Below are positions 25,468 through 32,130 of a stretch of 53,668 nt of DNA, in pieces. Source of the stretch: Terriglobia bacterium. GTDB taxonomy: Bacteria; Acidobacteriota; Terriglobia; Bryobacterales; Bryobacteraceae. The stretch lies in contig JAJPJN010000145.1 of assembly GCA_021324185.1 (NCBI GenBank), positions 1-53,668 on the forward strand, written 5' to 3'. The notes below the pieces were generated by a model. The model was not told the DNA's origin. It did not search any database and saw only the letters and a list, made by a program, of their open reading frames with translations. A program made the translations under genes and the position numbers. The number at the start of each line of letters is the position of its first letter. Within the stretch, counting starts at the first letter, position 1.

Positions 25468-25484
25468 TTGGTATGGCACATGCA
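25468..25484 (+). promoter_or_regulatory. possible sigma-54 promoter of the cupin gene
   Basis: TTGGTATGGCACATGCA has GG and GC 12 bp apart and is about 73 bp upstream of the cupin ATG. No paired enhancer dyad was seen within 200 bp upstream, so it is weaker than the others. Confidence 0.4.
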
Positions 25485-25556
25485 GCGTCGATAGCGATTG
25501 CTGGCGGCGCACCGGCAATTCGCTACAAGTCACCTGGATCAGAAGAGGAACACACA

Positions 25557-26120
25557 ATGAGCAAATCGAAAGAAAAAGAGGACATGATGAAGGCGATCGC
25601 CGCGAAGATAGTCGGGCCGCGCGATGGCCGGGTGGGATTTTTGGGAAGCATCGGGGTCCGGTTGATGATCGGCGGCGAGGAGGCGCGCGGAGGGTTTACG
25701 CTCGTGGAACACCCGATGTCGCCGCGCGCGCTGGCTGCGCCGCTGCACCGGCACACACACGAAGACGAGTACAGCTACGTCCTGGAAGGGCGCGTTGGTG
25801 CGCTCTTGGGCGAAGAAGTGCTGATTGCCAGTCCCGGCGATCTGGTCTTTAAGCCCCGGCGCCAATGGCACACTTTCTGGAACGCCGGCGATGAGCCGGC
25901 ACGGATACTGGAGATCATTTCCCCAGTCGGTTTCGAGCAGTTCTTCGTCGAGCTCATCGACCTGGGAGGAGTCATGCAAGCCGATTCGCAGTCCCTGGCC
26001 GACCTCTGTGCCCGCTATGGTCTCGAGATGGACCCCGGGAGCGTGCCGGATCTCGTCGAGCGCTTCCATGTGCGCTTCCCCGGCGAGCCGATCTCGGACC
26101 AGTTCTATGGCTCCGATTGA
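25557..26120 (+). CDS. cupin-domain protein
   Basis: A 187-residue cytoplasmic protein. The ATG at 25557 is preceded by GAGGAA eight bases upstream. The single cupin barrel shows HRHTHEDEYSYVLEGRVGALLG in pieces (HRHTHEDEYSYV then GRVGALLG), giving the metal-binding His, His and Glu of motif 1, and RRQWHTFWNAGDEPARILEI with the motif-2 His. Its overall form resembles quercetin-dioxygenase-like cupins, but the substrate is unknown. The last 50 residues (YGLEMDPGSVPDLVERF) form helices. It points toward the next minus-strand gene, with an inverted repeat between. Confidence 0.85.
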   Translation: MSKSKEKEDMMKAIAAKIVGPRDGRVGFLGSIGVRLMIGGEEARGGFTLVEHPMSPRALAAPLHRHTHEDEYSYVLEGRVGALLGEEVLIASPGDLVFKPRRQWHTFWNAGDEPARILEIISPVGFEQFFVELIDLGGVMQADSQSLADLCARYGLEMDPGSVPDLVERFHVRFPGEPISDQFYGSD

Positions 26121-26311
26121 GGAGAAGCGCAGTGGCAAATACGGCAAACGGCTTGATTCATCTTTCAAATCGGATTTAATCATGTTAGGCGAGGTCGCTT
26201 CCGGGTATCGGAGATCCTGCGCAACGGAACCAGGCGCATCCAGCAGCTCGGCCGAATTGCCAGCGAACTAATGGGGTAAGTCGTCTCAGGATAAGGCACT
26301 TCTCTGGATCA

Positions 26312-26361
26312 GTCGCTCGCTCAATCGCTCACGCCGGATCGAGTGTGAGCGACTGAGCGAC
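26312..26361. terminator. long inverted repeat between convergent genes
   Basis: Arms 26312-26318 with 26355-26361 and 26325-26332 with 26345-26352 can form an interrupted 15-bp stem with a 12-base loop. It lies between the stops of the cupin gene and the exported protein. There is no clear U-run on either strand, so it is a probable bidirectional terminator or simply a structured repeat. The remainder of 26121-26373 shows nothing. Confidence 0.45.
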
Positions 26362-26373
26362 ACACATCTTCGT

Positions 26374-26793
26374 TCACTTGGCCGGAATCGTGATAGAAAC
26401 CACGCGCGTCTCGAAGTTCAATTCACGCTCGCGTGCGGGCTGAGGCACTTCCAACCGTCGATTCCCGCTGATGTTCCCCTGCCATACCTGTGCCAGATAG
26501 CACGCGTTCTGACGGCACTGAAACACCAGCTTTGCGGATTGCTTGGAAGCTCCAGGCGCACTCTCAGGTCTTACGGGCAGAAATGCGCCGCCCGATGTGC
26601 CTTCCACGCCTCGGACATACAGGAGGTGTGCGGTATCGCTGTACGTCAGCCGATAGTTACCGGCTGCAAAAGTGGCGCCCTGCGCGGTGAAGGCGAACGG
26701 AACTTGGGCTTCAATCGGCTGGGTTGATTGCGCATAAGCCGTCGAAATCACGGCCAATGCTGAAGCAACTATCGTCGAAAATGCCTTACTCAT
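26374..26793 (-). CDS. small exported protein of an acidobacterial beta-rich family
   Basis: A 139-residue secreted protein with signal peptide SKAFSTIVASALAVISTAYAQ. The mature part has VPFAFTAQGATFAAGNYRLTY and two cysteines in QCRQNACYLAQVW, then strands to RVVSITIP. Short exported proteins of this shape (an N-terminal pattern P-F-x-F followed by L/F-x-A-G-x-Y) are common in Acidobacteria; no function is known to me. Two starts in the same frame each have a strong ribosome binding site: ATG 26793 (AAGGAG) and ATG 26850 (AAAGGAG), the latter adding a 19-residue polar leader before the signal peptide. I chose 26793 because the signal peptide begins there. Confidence 0.75.
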   Translation of the reverse strand: MSKAFSTIVASALAVISTAYAQSTQPIEAQVPFAFTAQGATFAAGNYRLTYSDTAHLLYVRGVEGTSGGAFLPVRPESAPGASKQSAKLVFQCRQNACYLAQVWQGNISGNRRLEVPQPARERELNFETRVVSITIPAK

Positions 26794-27122
26794 CGGGTCT
26801 CTCCTTGAAATCGGGTTCCTTTGCTGTTTGTGTTGTTGCAGTTCGTCCATTACTGTTTCTCCTTTCGTATGGATTGGTTTGTTAGTCTGCATTTCTTGCG
26901 AACCTACGAAACGTGCAACTCGCGGTTGCCGCTCCGGACACCATGTTGGATGAAAATCCGTATTCCCGCCTAGTAAAAATGCGACAAACTGAGGCGCTTC
27001 AGTCTTGCGAATGTCAACCGTCCAATCAGCCGGTGACCAAAAGCGAGCCCGAGAATCGGCCTCTGTACCGAACAGATGCAATGCCCGAAACGGTGGGAAC
27101 TCTGAATTTTTCAGTAGCGCAC

Positions 27123-27157
27123 TGCCTCAAAAGGATATGCGTGTGCGTTTTGAGGCA
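27123..27157. promoter_or_regulatory. paired enhancer-like dyad between two divergent genes
   Basis: The first site begins TGCCTCAAAAGG and the second is TGTGCGTTTTGAGGCA, whose complement TGCCTCAAAACGCACA matches the sites at 31779 and 36022 closely. It lies between the minus-strand exported protein and the plus-strand AraC gene, in the gene-free stretch 26794-27280. I found no clean -24/-12 promoter on the minus side. Confidence 0.5.
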
Positions 27158-27243
27158 CAGGCACTGTTGCACGCCGTACTGCGCTCGATAGTTCATGCAA
27201 CAATTCCGCGCCAGCAGAGATGTCGGCTCACTTCGTGTGCTGT

Positions 27244-27260
27244 TTGGAAAAAGCGTTGCT
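27244..27260 (+). promoter_or_regulatory. weak candidate sigma-54 promoter of the AraC gene
   Basis: TTGGAAAAAGCGTTGCT has GG and GC 12 bp apart and sits about 85 bp from the dyad pair at 27123-27157. However, the predicted transcription start at about 27271 falls inside the ribosome binding site of the gene, which argues against it. Confidence 0.3.
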
Positions 27261-27280
27261 AGGTAATAGGGAGATTGCAG

Positions 27281-28168
27281 ATGCACACAATTCAGACTGC
27301 AACACCTGACCCGCGTCTGGCGCCATTCGTTCTTTGCTTTGCGCAGCGGGAGATTTCTGCGGACGCTTCGCCGCTAGTTCAAACTGGTCTGGCCCAGCTC
27401 GAACACATTCTGGCGTTTTATCTGCAAGGCCGGGCAACGATGCACTCTTGCTCAGGAACTATCGCCGTTCTTCCTCGCATCCACTTCGTTGGTGCACACA
27501 CGCGCTCTCCAGGTTGGGCTTACTTCACCGGAGCTGTCTCAGCCTTTGGAATTTTTCTCAAGCCATTTGCTTCGTGGCAGTTGTTTCGCATACCGCCGGC
27601 CGAGTTTGCCGGCCAGGACTTCCAGGCCCAGGACGTGTTTGGGCCCTGGATCAACAAACTCTGGCTCAGGCTTGCCGAGCGCAAAAGCTTTCGTGAGCGC
27701 ATCCAGGCGGCAACTGAGGCGCTGTTGCCCTTTGCCGAGTATGCGAGATCTCTGACGACGATAATGAGGGCTGCGCAGAAGGTTTCCGAAAGCCATTTCG
27801 GTGCGCGAATTCAACAGTTGGCGCGCGACTCGTGCATGAGCGTTCGAACCTACGAACGAAAGTTTGTCGGCGAGATGGGCATATCACCGAAGGTTTTTGC
27901 CAGGGTGCGACGCTTTCAAATTGCTCTCCATCAGAAGCGCGTGTTAGGAAGAAGGTGGGTCGACGTCGCGCAGGACTTGGGGTATTTCGATCAGATGCAC
28001 ATGGTGAAAGAGTTTCGAATATTTGGAGGCGAGCCGCCAACCACGCTCGTGGAGAACTGCGGTGATCACCAGCCCTGGTCCATTGGCGTACCACTGTCGC
28101 TAAACGACGTGACGGGTAGGGAGGTTTCGAATCGCTCGTCAATGGAGGGGGAGGACTCGCTTTCTTGA
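27281..28168 (+). CDS. AraC-family transcriptional regulator
   Basis: A 295-residue cytoplasmic regulator. The ATG at 27281 follows GGGAG by seven bases. The N-terminal part (about 1-150) is a sensor domain of the type seen in DUF6597-like AraC proteins (LAFYLQGRATM, FVGAHTRSPG, FGIFLKPFA). The C-terminal AraC DNA-binding domain has two helix-turn-helix units: IQQLARDSCMSVRTYERKFVGEMG, shown in parts (LARDSCMSVRTYERKF), and VAQDLGYFDQMHMVKEF. Regulated targets are unknown; it adjoins the exported protein across a shared upstream region with a dyad pair. Confidence 0.85.
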   Translation: MHTIQTATPDPRLAPFVLCFAQREISADASPLVQTGLAQLEHILAFYLQGRATMHSCSGTIAVLPRIHFVGAHTRSPGWAYFTGAVSAFGIFLKPFASWQLFRIPPAEFAGQDFQAQDVFGPWINKLWLRLAERKSFRERIQAATEALLPFAEYARSLTTIMRAAQKVSESHFGARIQQLARDSCMSVRTYERKFVGEMGISPKVFARVRRFQIALHQKRVLGRRWVDVAQDLGYFDQMHMVKEFRIFGGEPPTTLVENCGDHQPWSIGVPLSLNDVTGREVSNRSSMEGEDSLS

Positions 28169-28178
28169 CATGCTTGAA

Positions 28179-28271
28179 TTCCCGCTTCGGATGCTCCCGG
28201 CGGAGAAATGCACGCAGATGTGAAACGGTGATCTCATTACCGGGAGTCAGCACAATCAAGCGTTCGATGAT
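28179..28271 (-). pseudogene. fossil of a second NtrC-type activator gene
   Basis: The minus strand reads [15 protein letters not shown] then [12 protein letters not shown], which aligns with [15 protein letters not shown] and [12 protein letters not shown] of the activator at 32131-33537. The nucleotide match is about 78% over 80 bp. Only this stretch of the region between the AAA+ domain and the DNA-binding helix is left. It stops abruptly at 28271, where the EEP fragment begins. Confidence 0.7.
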
Positions 28272-28662
28272 GTGCGTTTCATTCCCAGGTCGACTTCATT
28301 CAGAATTAGAACGTCGGTTTCCTGTAGCGCGCTGAGCTGCGCCTGAACCACTTGATCGCCGGCGCGATTTTCATATCCTGCCTCTCGCCGGAACTGTTCC
28401 GGATTTCCAAGTGCTGATTCGATCAGATGGAAATTGAGTCCGCGCTCAATATTCCAAGATGCCGTCCGGACAATGCTACCCAGACCTTCAACCGTGGGCC
28501 GATGCGGGTGAAGGTCATGTACGCTCGCATCGTTTCCTATGAATGCGTTGTAAGTTCTAGTTCAGCTTTCCCGCCAGTATGTCTTTCGGCTCGGCTACCG
28601 TCGCCAGAATTCTCAACTCGTCGAAGGAGAGAAGCCCGGGTGCCGAAGCTTTTGCGACAGCA
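28272..28662 (-). pseudogene. fossil fragment of the EEP-family gene (copy B of the repeat)
   Basis: About 391 bp equal to codons 27-157 of the intact gene at 23212-24816, about 94% identical by eye. Two missing bases near 28540-28560 break the frame, and there is no start, signal peptide or C-terminal half. It lies in the same orientation as the activator fossil with no gap between them. The surrounding gene-free stretch 28169-28686 contains nothing else that I can support. Confidence 0.85.
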
Positions 28663-28686
28663 ATCCGTGCTCGCCGTACACTTACC

Positions 28687-29982
28687 TTACAGTAGAGTTC
28701 CTCTAAGTATCAGGCTGGCGATGCTGAAATAAATAACCAGGCCGGTTACATCAACCAGGGTTGCGACAAACGGCGCCGAGGCGCTGGCTGGATCAAGGCC
28801 GGTGCGGCGCAGCGCAAACGGCAGCATCGATCCCGCAATTGTGCCAAACAGAACGACCCCCACCAGACTGCACGCAACCGTCAACGCTATTACGGCGTAG
28901 TGAGCGCCGTAAGTTTTCCAAATCGCTTGCCAAACCAGGATGCGAGCCATGCCGATCACAGCTAAAACGCTGCCCAGAGCTAAACCGGTAGACAGTTCGC
29001 GGTAAATAACCCGCCACCAGTCGCGCAGACGCACTTCACCCAAGGCCATTGCCCGGATCACAAGCGTTGTCGCCTGCGAACCGGAGTTCCCCCCACTGCT
29101 GATGATCAGCGGCACAAATAGCGCCAGCACGACAGCGCGAGCGATCTCCTGCTCGAAATAGCCCATCGCGGTGGCAGTTAGCATTTCGCCGATAAACAGG
29201 ATGGTGAGCCAGCCCGCCCGCTTTTTCACCATTGGCCAAAACCCGATGTGAAGATAGGGCCCGTCCAGGGCCTCCATTCCACCGACCTTCTGAATATCCT
29301 CGCTTGCCTCTTGCTCCACTACTTCGACGATGTCGTCGGCGGTAACAATTCCCTTCATCCGGCCATCGGAATCAAGTACCGGAATCGCAAGCAGGCGAGA
29401 CTCCGTAAAAAGACGCGCGACCGCTTCCTGATCCATCTGCTCTGAAGCGAACACAAAGTTTGTTCGCATCATGTCGCGGACAAGTTTCGAGCGATCGGCT
29501 GCAAACAAATCCCGGAATCCCGCAACGCCGAGCAAGCGTTGCGCTTCATCGAGCACGTAGGCGTAATAGATCGTCTCGACATGGCTTGCTTGATGCCGGA
29601 CATAACTGATCGCCTCGTCAACAGTCATTTCGGGACGCAGGCGAGCGAAACGAGGACTCATCAAGCCGCCCGCCGCGTCCTCCTTGTAAGCCAAAAGTGC
29701 GTTCACCTCACGCCGCGTGACGTCGTCCAGTTGGGCTGCGAGTTGTTGCCGTTCTTCCGCCGGAGCCAGTTGAAGCAGGTCGGCCGCGTCGTCCGGAGGC
29801 AAAAGCCGTAACCAGATCCGCCTTTCTCCCGCAGGCAGCGCTAATAATAGTCGAAGCTGATCCCGGCTGCTTAGCTGGAGAAAGATGCCGTCAGCCCGGT
29901 CGCGCGGAAGGTTTTCAAATGCTTCCACGCGTTCTGATTCGGATAGATCATTCCATTCTTCAAGCAGCGCGCTGGTCGTCAT
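28687..29982 (-). CDS. mgtE: MgtE-family magnesium transporter
   Basis: A 431-residue inner-membrane magnesium channel/transporter. The cytoplasmic part has the N-domain (LPRDRADGIFLQL, LPPDDAADLLQLAP), then two CBS domains (about 120-240) that sense magnesium. Five membrane helices follow, with PLIISSGGNSGSQATTLVIRA (in parts: GGNSGSQ) and DPASASAPFVATLVDVTG, both hallmarks of MgtE. The length is normal. The stop of the upstream SYLF gene touches the start (TGA then GTG ATG at 29982-29988), so they are translated together. The ATG at 29982 is taken as the start. Confidence 0.95.
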   Translation of the reverse strand: MTTSALLEEWNDLSESERVEAFENLPRDRADGIFLQLSSRDQLRLLLALPAGERRIWLRLLPPDDAADLLQLAPAEERQQLAAQLDDVTRREVNALLAYKEDAAGGLMSPRFARLRPEMTVDEAISYVRHQASHVETIYYAYVLDEAQRLLGVAGFRDLFAADRSKLVRDMMRTNFVFASEQMDQEAVARLFTESRLLAIPVLDSDGRMKGIVTADDIVEVVEQEASEDIQKVGGMEALDGPYLHIGFWPMVKKRAGWLTILFIGEMLTATAMGYFEQEIARAVVLALFVPLIISSGGNSGSQATTLVIRAMALGEVRLRDWWRVIYRELSTGLALGSVLAVIGMARILVWQAIWKTYGAHYAVIALTVACSLVGVVLFGTIAGSMLPFALRRTGLDPASASAPFVATLVDVTGLVIYFSIASLILRGTLL

Positions 29983-29985
29983 CAC

Positions 29986-30663
29986 TCACCGGGAATATCG
30001 GTTTAATGTCGCAATAAACTCCGATGCTGTACGGGGGGCATGGACCTTACCGAGAATGATCTGCTGGTTGCTCCAGCGCTTTCCATACAGCGTCTTGTTC
30101 TCATCCCGATCATCGCGCAGAGTGGCGCCGTTTAGCGAAAGGCCGGCAAAGATGCCGCGCGACCGTGACCACGACAGTATCTGCGCAGTCATCTTTGCAT
30201 CGGTTTCAGCCGCCGCGTTGCGCCCTACCGGCCCGGCGGCCACATCGGCACTCGCTCCCAGAGTAAATTTGCTTTCGAGCAGCCGTCGCATGCCGGTTTC
30301 ATTCATCACCAGCAGAATTACGTCTGTTTCAGAGGCGCCTATCTGCCACCCCACGCTGCCGCCTTCCATTCGCATTGCGCCGGGTGAACTCCAGCGGCCG
30401 TGCCCATCACGGCAAGATATGAATCCGCGGCCATATTTCCCCCCGACGACAAAAGCGGCCTTCTTGACGCCGGGAACAATGACGATGCATTGCGCCTTGT
30501 CCATTAAGTCCTGAGGGATGCCTCTATCGGGCGCTTGCATGATTTCCTTGAGCACGACGGTCGCGCTATTGAGGCGCTCCGAAACGGTTTCCCCGTGCGC
30601 CTGGATCGAGAGGCTAAGCATCGCCATGATGCTCGCGAATAAAAACAAAATACGTTGTTGCAT
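29986..30663 (-). CDS. SYLF/YSC84 lipid-binding domain protein
   Basis: A 225-residue exported protein (signal peptide from QQRILFLFASIMAMLSLSIQA). The SYLF domain covers the rest: DKAQCIVIVPGVKKAAFVVGGKYGRG in parts (CIVIVPGVKKAAF), GSVGWQIGASETDVILLVMN, FTLGASADVAAGPVGR and SWSRSRGIFAGLSLNGA. The family binds phosphoinositides in eukaryotes; the bacterial role is probably envelope or lipid-linked. CAGGAGACAGCAATG gives a clear ribosome binding site. It lies 77 bp downstream of the DksA-like gene with no terminator seen between, so DksA-like, SYLF and MgtE genes may form one transcript driven by the sigma-54 promoter at 31202. Confidence 0.9.
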   Translation of the reverse strand: MQQRILFLFASIMAMLSLSIQAHGETVSERLNSATVVLKEIMQAPDRGIPQDLMDKAQCIVIVPGVKKAAFVVGGKYGRGFISCRDGHGRWSSPGAMRMEGGSVGWQIGASETDVILLVMNETGMRRLLESKFTLGASADVAAGPVGRNAAAETDAKMTAQILSWSRSRGIFAGLSLNGATLRDDRDENKTLYGKRWSNQQIILGKVHAPRTASEFIATLNRYSR

Positions 30664-30740
30664 TGCTGTCTCCTGGAATGTAAATGTTTATGGGTTAATT
30701 TCCGGCTGGGATTTTGCGTCCTTACCGGGGGCGATCTAAG

Positions 30741-31142
30741 TTAGGCGGCTTGGGCGTGAAACGGTTGCGAGCTGTTCCCGTTAGCAAGACTCTCCTGGCA
30801 TTGCAGGCAATAGCCGGTCCACGGAATCGCTTTCAATCGCTTTTCGGAAATCGGCTCCTCACATTCCTCACAGATGCCGTATTCGCCGCGGCTCAGACGT
30901 TCGAGAGCGGCGTCGATTGCCTTGATCTTTTCGTAAGCCAGATTGTTGAATCGTATGGAAACGAACTGCTCATGCAGAACAGGTGCCTGATCTTCCATCG
31001 GCACCTGGCCGCTATGCAGCACATCGAGGCGGCAGCGGAGCTCAGATTCGATCCGTGCTTTCTCCGCAGCCAGCAGCTTGGAATAATGCTCCGACTCGGC
31101 GGATTCGGCGGCAGCGCGGCTGACATCTTGCAAATAAGACAT
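30741..31142 (-). CDS. DksA/TraR-type C4 zinc-finger protein
   Basis: A 133-residue cytoplasmic protein. An alpha-helical coiled coil (about 15-90, ending DAALERLSRGEYG) is followed by the four-cysteine zinc finger CEECEEP...GYCLQCQ. DksA-type proteins reach into the RNA polymerase channel and alter initiation during starvation or stress. The coiled-coil tip lacks an obvious DxxDxA motif, which suggests a specialised member rather than housekeeping DksA. It has GGAAG nine bases before the ATG. A sigma-54 promoter lies 60-76 bp upstream of the ATG. Confidence 0.85.
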   Translation of the reverse strand: MSYLQDVSRAAAESAESEHYSKLLAAEKARIESELRCRLDVLHSGQVPMEDQAPVLHEQFVSIRFNNLAYEKIKAIDAALERLSRGEYGICEECEEPISEKRLKAIPWTGYCLQCQESLANGNSSQPFHAQAA

Positions 31143-31201
31143 GATTGATAACTTCCTTTCTATGCTGGTGTTCGGCCAGCGTTGTTGTTCGAACCTATAA
31201 G

Positions 31202-31218
31202 TGCAATCGCATAGCCAC
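31202..31218 (-). promoter_or_regulatory. sigma-54 promoter of the DksA-like gene
   Basis: On the minus strand GTGGCTATGCGATTGCA has GG and GC 12 bp apart and a perfect TTGCA. The leader would be about 49 bases. A weaker A-rich G/C-flanked site (CCCCAAAAAAGCGGCC) lies 30-45 bp upstream but does not match the dyad well. Confidence 0.65.
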
Positions 31219-31376
31219 TTATGGTCAGGCCCTTGACGCGGATAACATGCGCCCCAAAAAAGCGGCCGCCCGCGTCAGCTACTACGCTTCGGCGGACGGC
31301 CGGTAGGAAAGGGAAATTGTTTCGCTGTCTCGGGTCTGATAATGGGAGGGAAATCAATCAGCGCGAGAGCGAGTGC

Positions 31377-31598
31377 TCAGGGCGCCGCTCCGGTCTCCTG
31401 AGATTTTAGTTCCCGTTCTGCCTCGAACCAGTCCTCTTCGGCCGATCCGTGCGGCTTGCCTCTACGTTGCCATCGTTCATAAGCGCGCGAGGCAACGTCG
31501 AAATCGGTGCACTGCTCCTGATACGCTTCCATGGAGCGCCGGCTTTCGTCCTCTTCCACCGGCGTCTCTGGTGAATAACTGTTTCTCGATTTGCTCAT
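31377..31598 (-). CDS. DUF2934 protein
   Basis: A 73-residue cytoplasmic protein beginning MSKSRNSYSPETPVEEDE. The DUF2934 motif is ASRAYERWQRRGKPHGSAEEDWFEAE in pieces (ASRAYERW, GKPHGSA, DWFEAERELK). AAGGA lies seven bases before the ATG. Proteins of this family are small, charged and of unknown function, often linked to stress. A strong sigma-54 promoter at 31665-31682 and the dyad pair at 31779-31814 stand upstream. Confidence 0.85.
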   Translation of the reverse strand: MSKSRNSYSPETPVEEDESRRSMEAYQEQCTDFDVASRAYERWQRRGKPHGSAEEDWFEAERELKSQETGAAP

Positions 31599-31664
31599 TG
31601 TAAGTTCCTTTCTCTGCTTGGTTCGTAGCAATCTCGGATGACCGCGATTGCTTGCTATGGATAG

Positions 31665-31682
31665 TGCATTCGCCATGCCAAT
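31665..31682 (-). promoter_or_regulatory. sigma-54 promoter of the DUF2934 gene
   Basis: The minus strand has ATTGGCATGGCGAATGCA, a near-ideal match (TTGGCAT then TGCA, GG and GC 12 bp apart). The leader to the ATG at 31598 is about 56 bases. The dyad pair starts about 97 bp further upstream. Confidence 0.75.
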
Positions 31683-31778
31683 GCGGTGCCGCGCCGTTTG
31701 AAACCGCATAATGCTTGGGTCTGCACGCACATTTGCGAAAGCCGATTCTACCGGCAGTGCAGATTTTCAGTTGCCTGC

Positions 31779-31814
31779 TGCCGCAAAAGCGCCATCATTG
31801 TGCGTTTTGAGGCG
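31779..31814. promoter_or_regulatory. paired enhancer-like dyad shared by two divergent promoters
   Basis: TGCCGCAAAAGCGCCA and TGTGCGTTTTGAGGCG start 21 bp apart. It lies 97 bp from the minus-strand promoter and about 74 bp from the plus-strand promoter at 31888, so one activator could serve both. The stretch 31599-31935 holds only these elements. Confidence 0.65.
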
Positions 31815-31887
31815 AGGAGATGTTCTGTTATCTTCTGCTCGACTGTTGCGCATCTCGTTACCGCGTGAAAGCACATGCCTCAAGCAG

Positions 31888-31904
31888 ATGGTCGTCTGAT
31901 TGCA
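31888..31904 (+). promoter_or_regulatory. sigma-54 promoter of the 58-residue membrane protein
   Basis: ATGGTCGTCTGATTGCA has GG and GC 12 bp apart and a good TTGCA -12 element; the -24 element is weaker. The leader to the TTG at 31936 is about 21 bases and contains AAAGGAGA. Confidence 0.55.
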
Positions 31905-31935
31905 CTTATCAGTGCATCGCAGAAAGGAGACCTCT

Positions 31936-32112
31936 TTGATCGAACTCAAAAATACGGAACAGGAGAGCGAACGCTCTCTTCCCTGTGCCGGCGACCATGC
32001 GCCCCGGCAATACCCGTTTCGTACTTCCGTTGCACTCACCGCAAAGCTGCTCATTATCGCCGGCAGCGTATTTGTTTTTATCTGGATGCTCGATGTTTTA
32101 CTCGCACCCTAA
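31936..32112 (+). CDS. 58-residue single-pass membrane protein
   Basis: The TTG at 31936 follows AAAGGAGA at the right distance. The protein has a polar N-terminal 35 residues and one membrane helix (LTAKLLIIAGSVFVFIWML) ending LDVLLAP. No family is recognised. It is divergent from the DUF2934 gene and shares its dyad pair. It ends 18 bp from the convergent activator gene. Its single-pass form suits a small envelope-stress peptide, but this is inference. Confidence 0.6.
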   Translation: MIELKNTEQESERSLPCAGDHAPRQYPFRTSVALTAKLLIIAGSVFVFIWMLDVLLAP

Positions 32113-32130
32113 GACGAACCCGGGCAGGCA

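Noticed and set aside
28169-28686. An insertion sequence between the AraC and mgtE genes
   Set aside because: The DNA is explained by two gene fossils; no transposase frame, terminal inverted repeats or target duplications were seen.
31245-31275. A fifth enhancer dyad upstream of the DksA-like gene
   Set aside because: The A-rich site CCCCAAAAAAGCGGCC has the wrong core length and poor arms, and no second site at the 20-bp distance.
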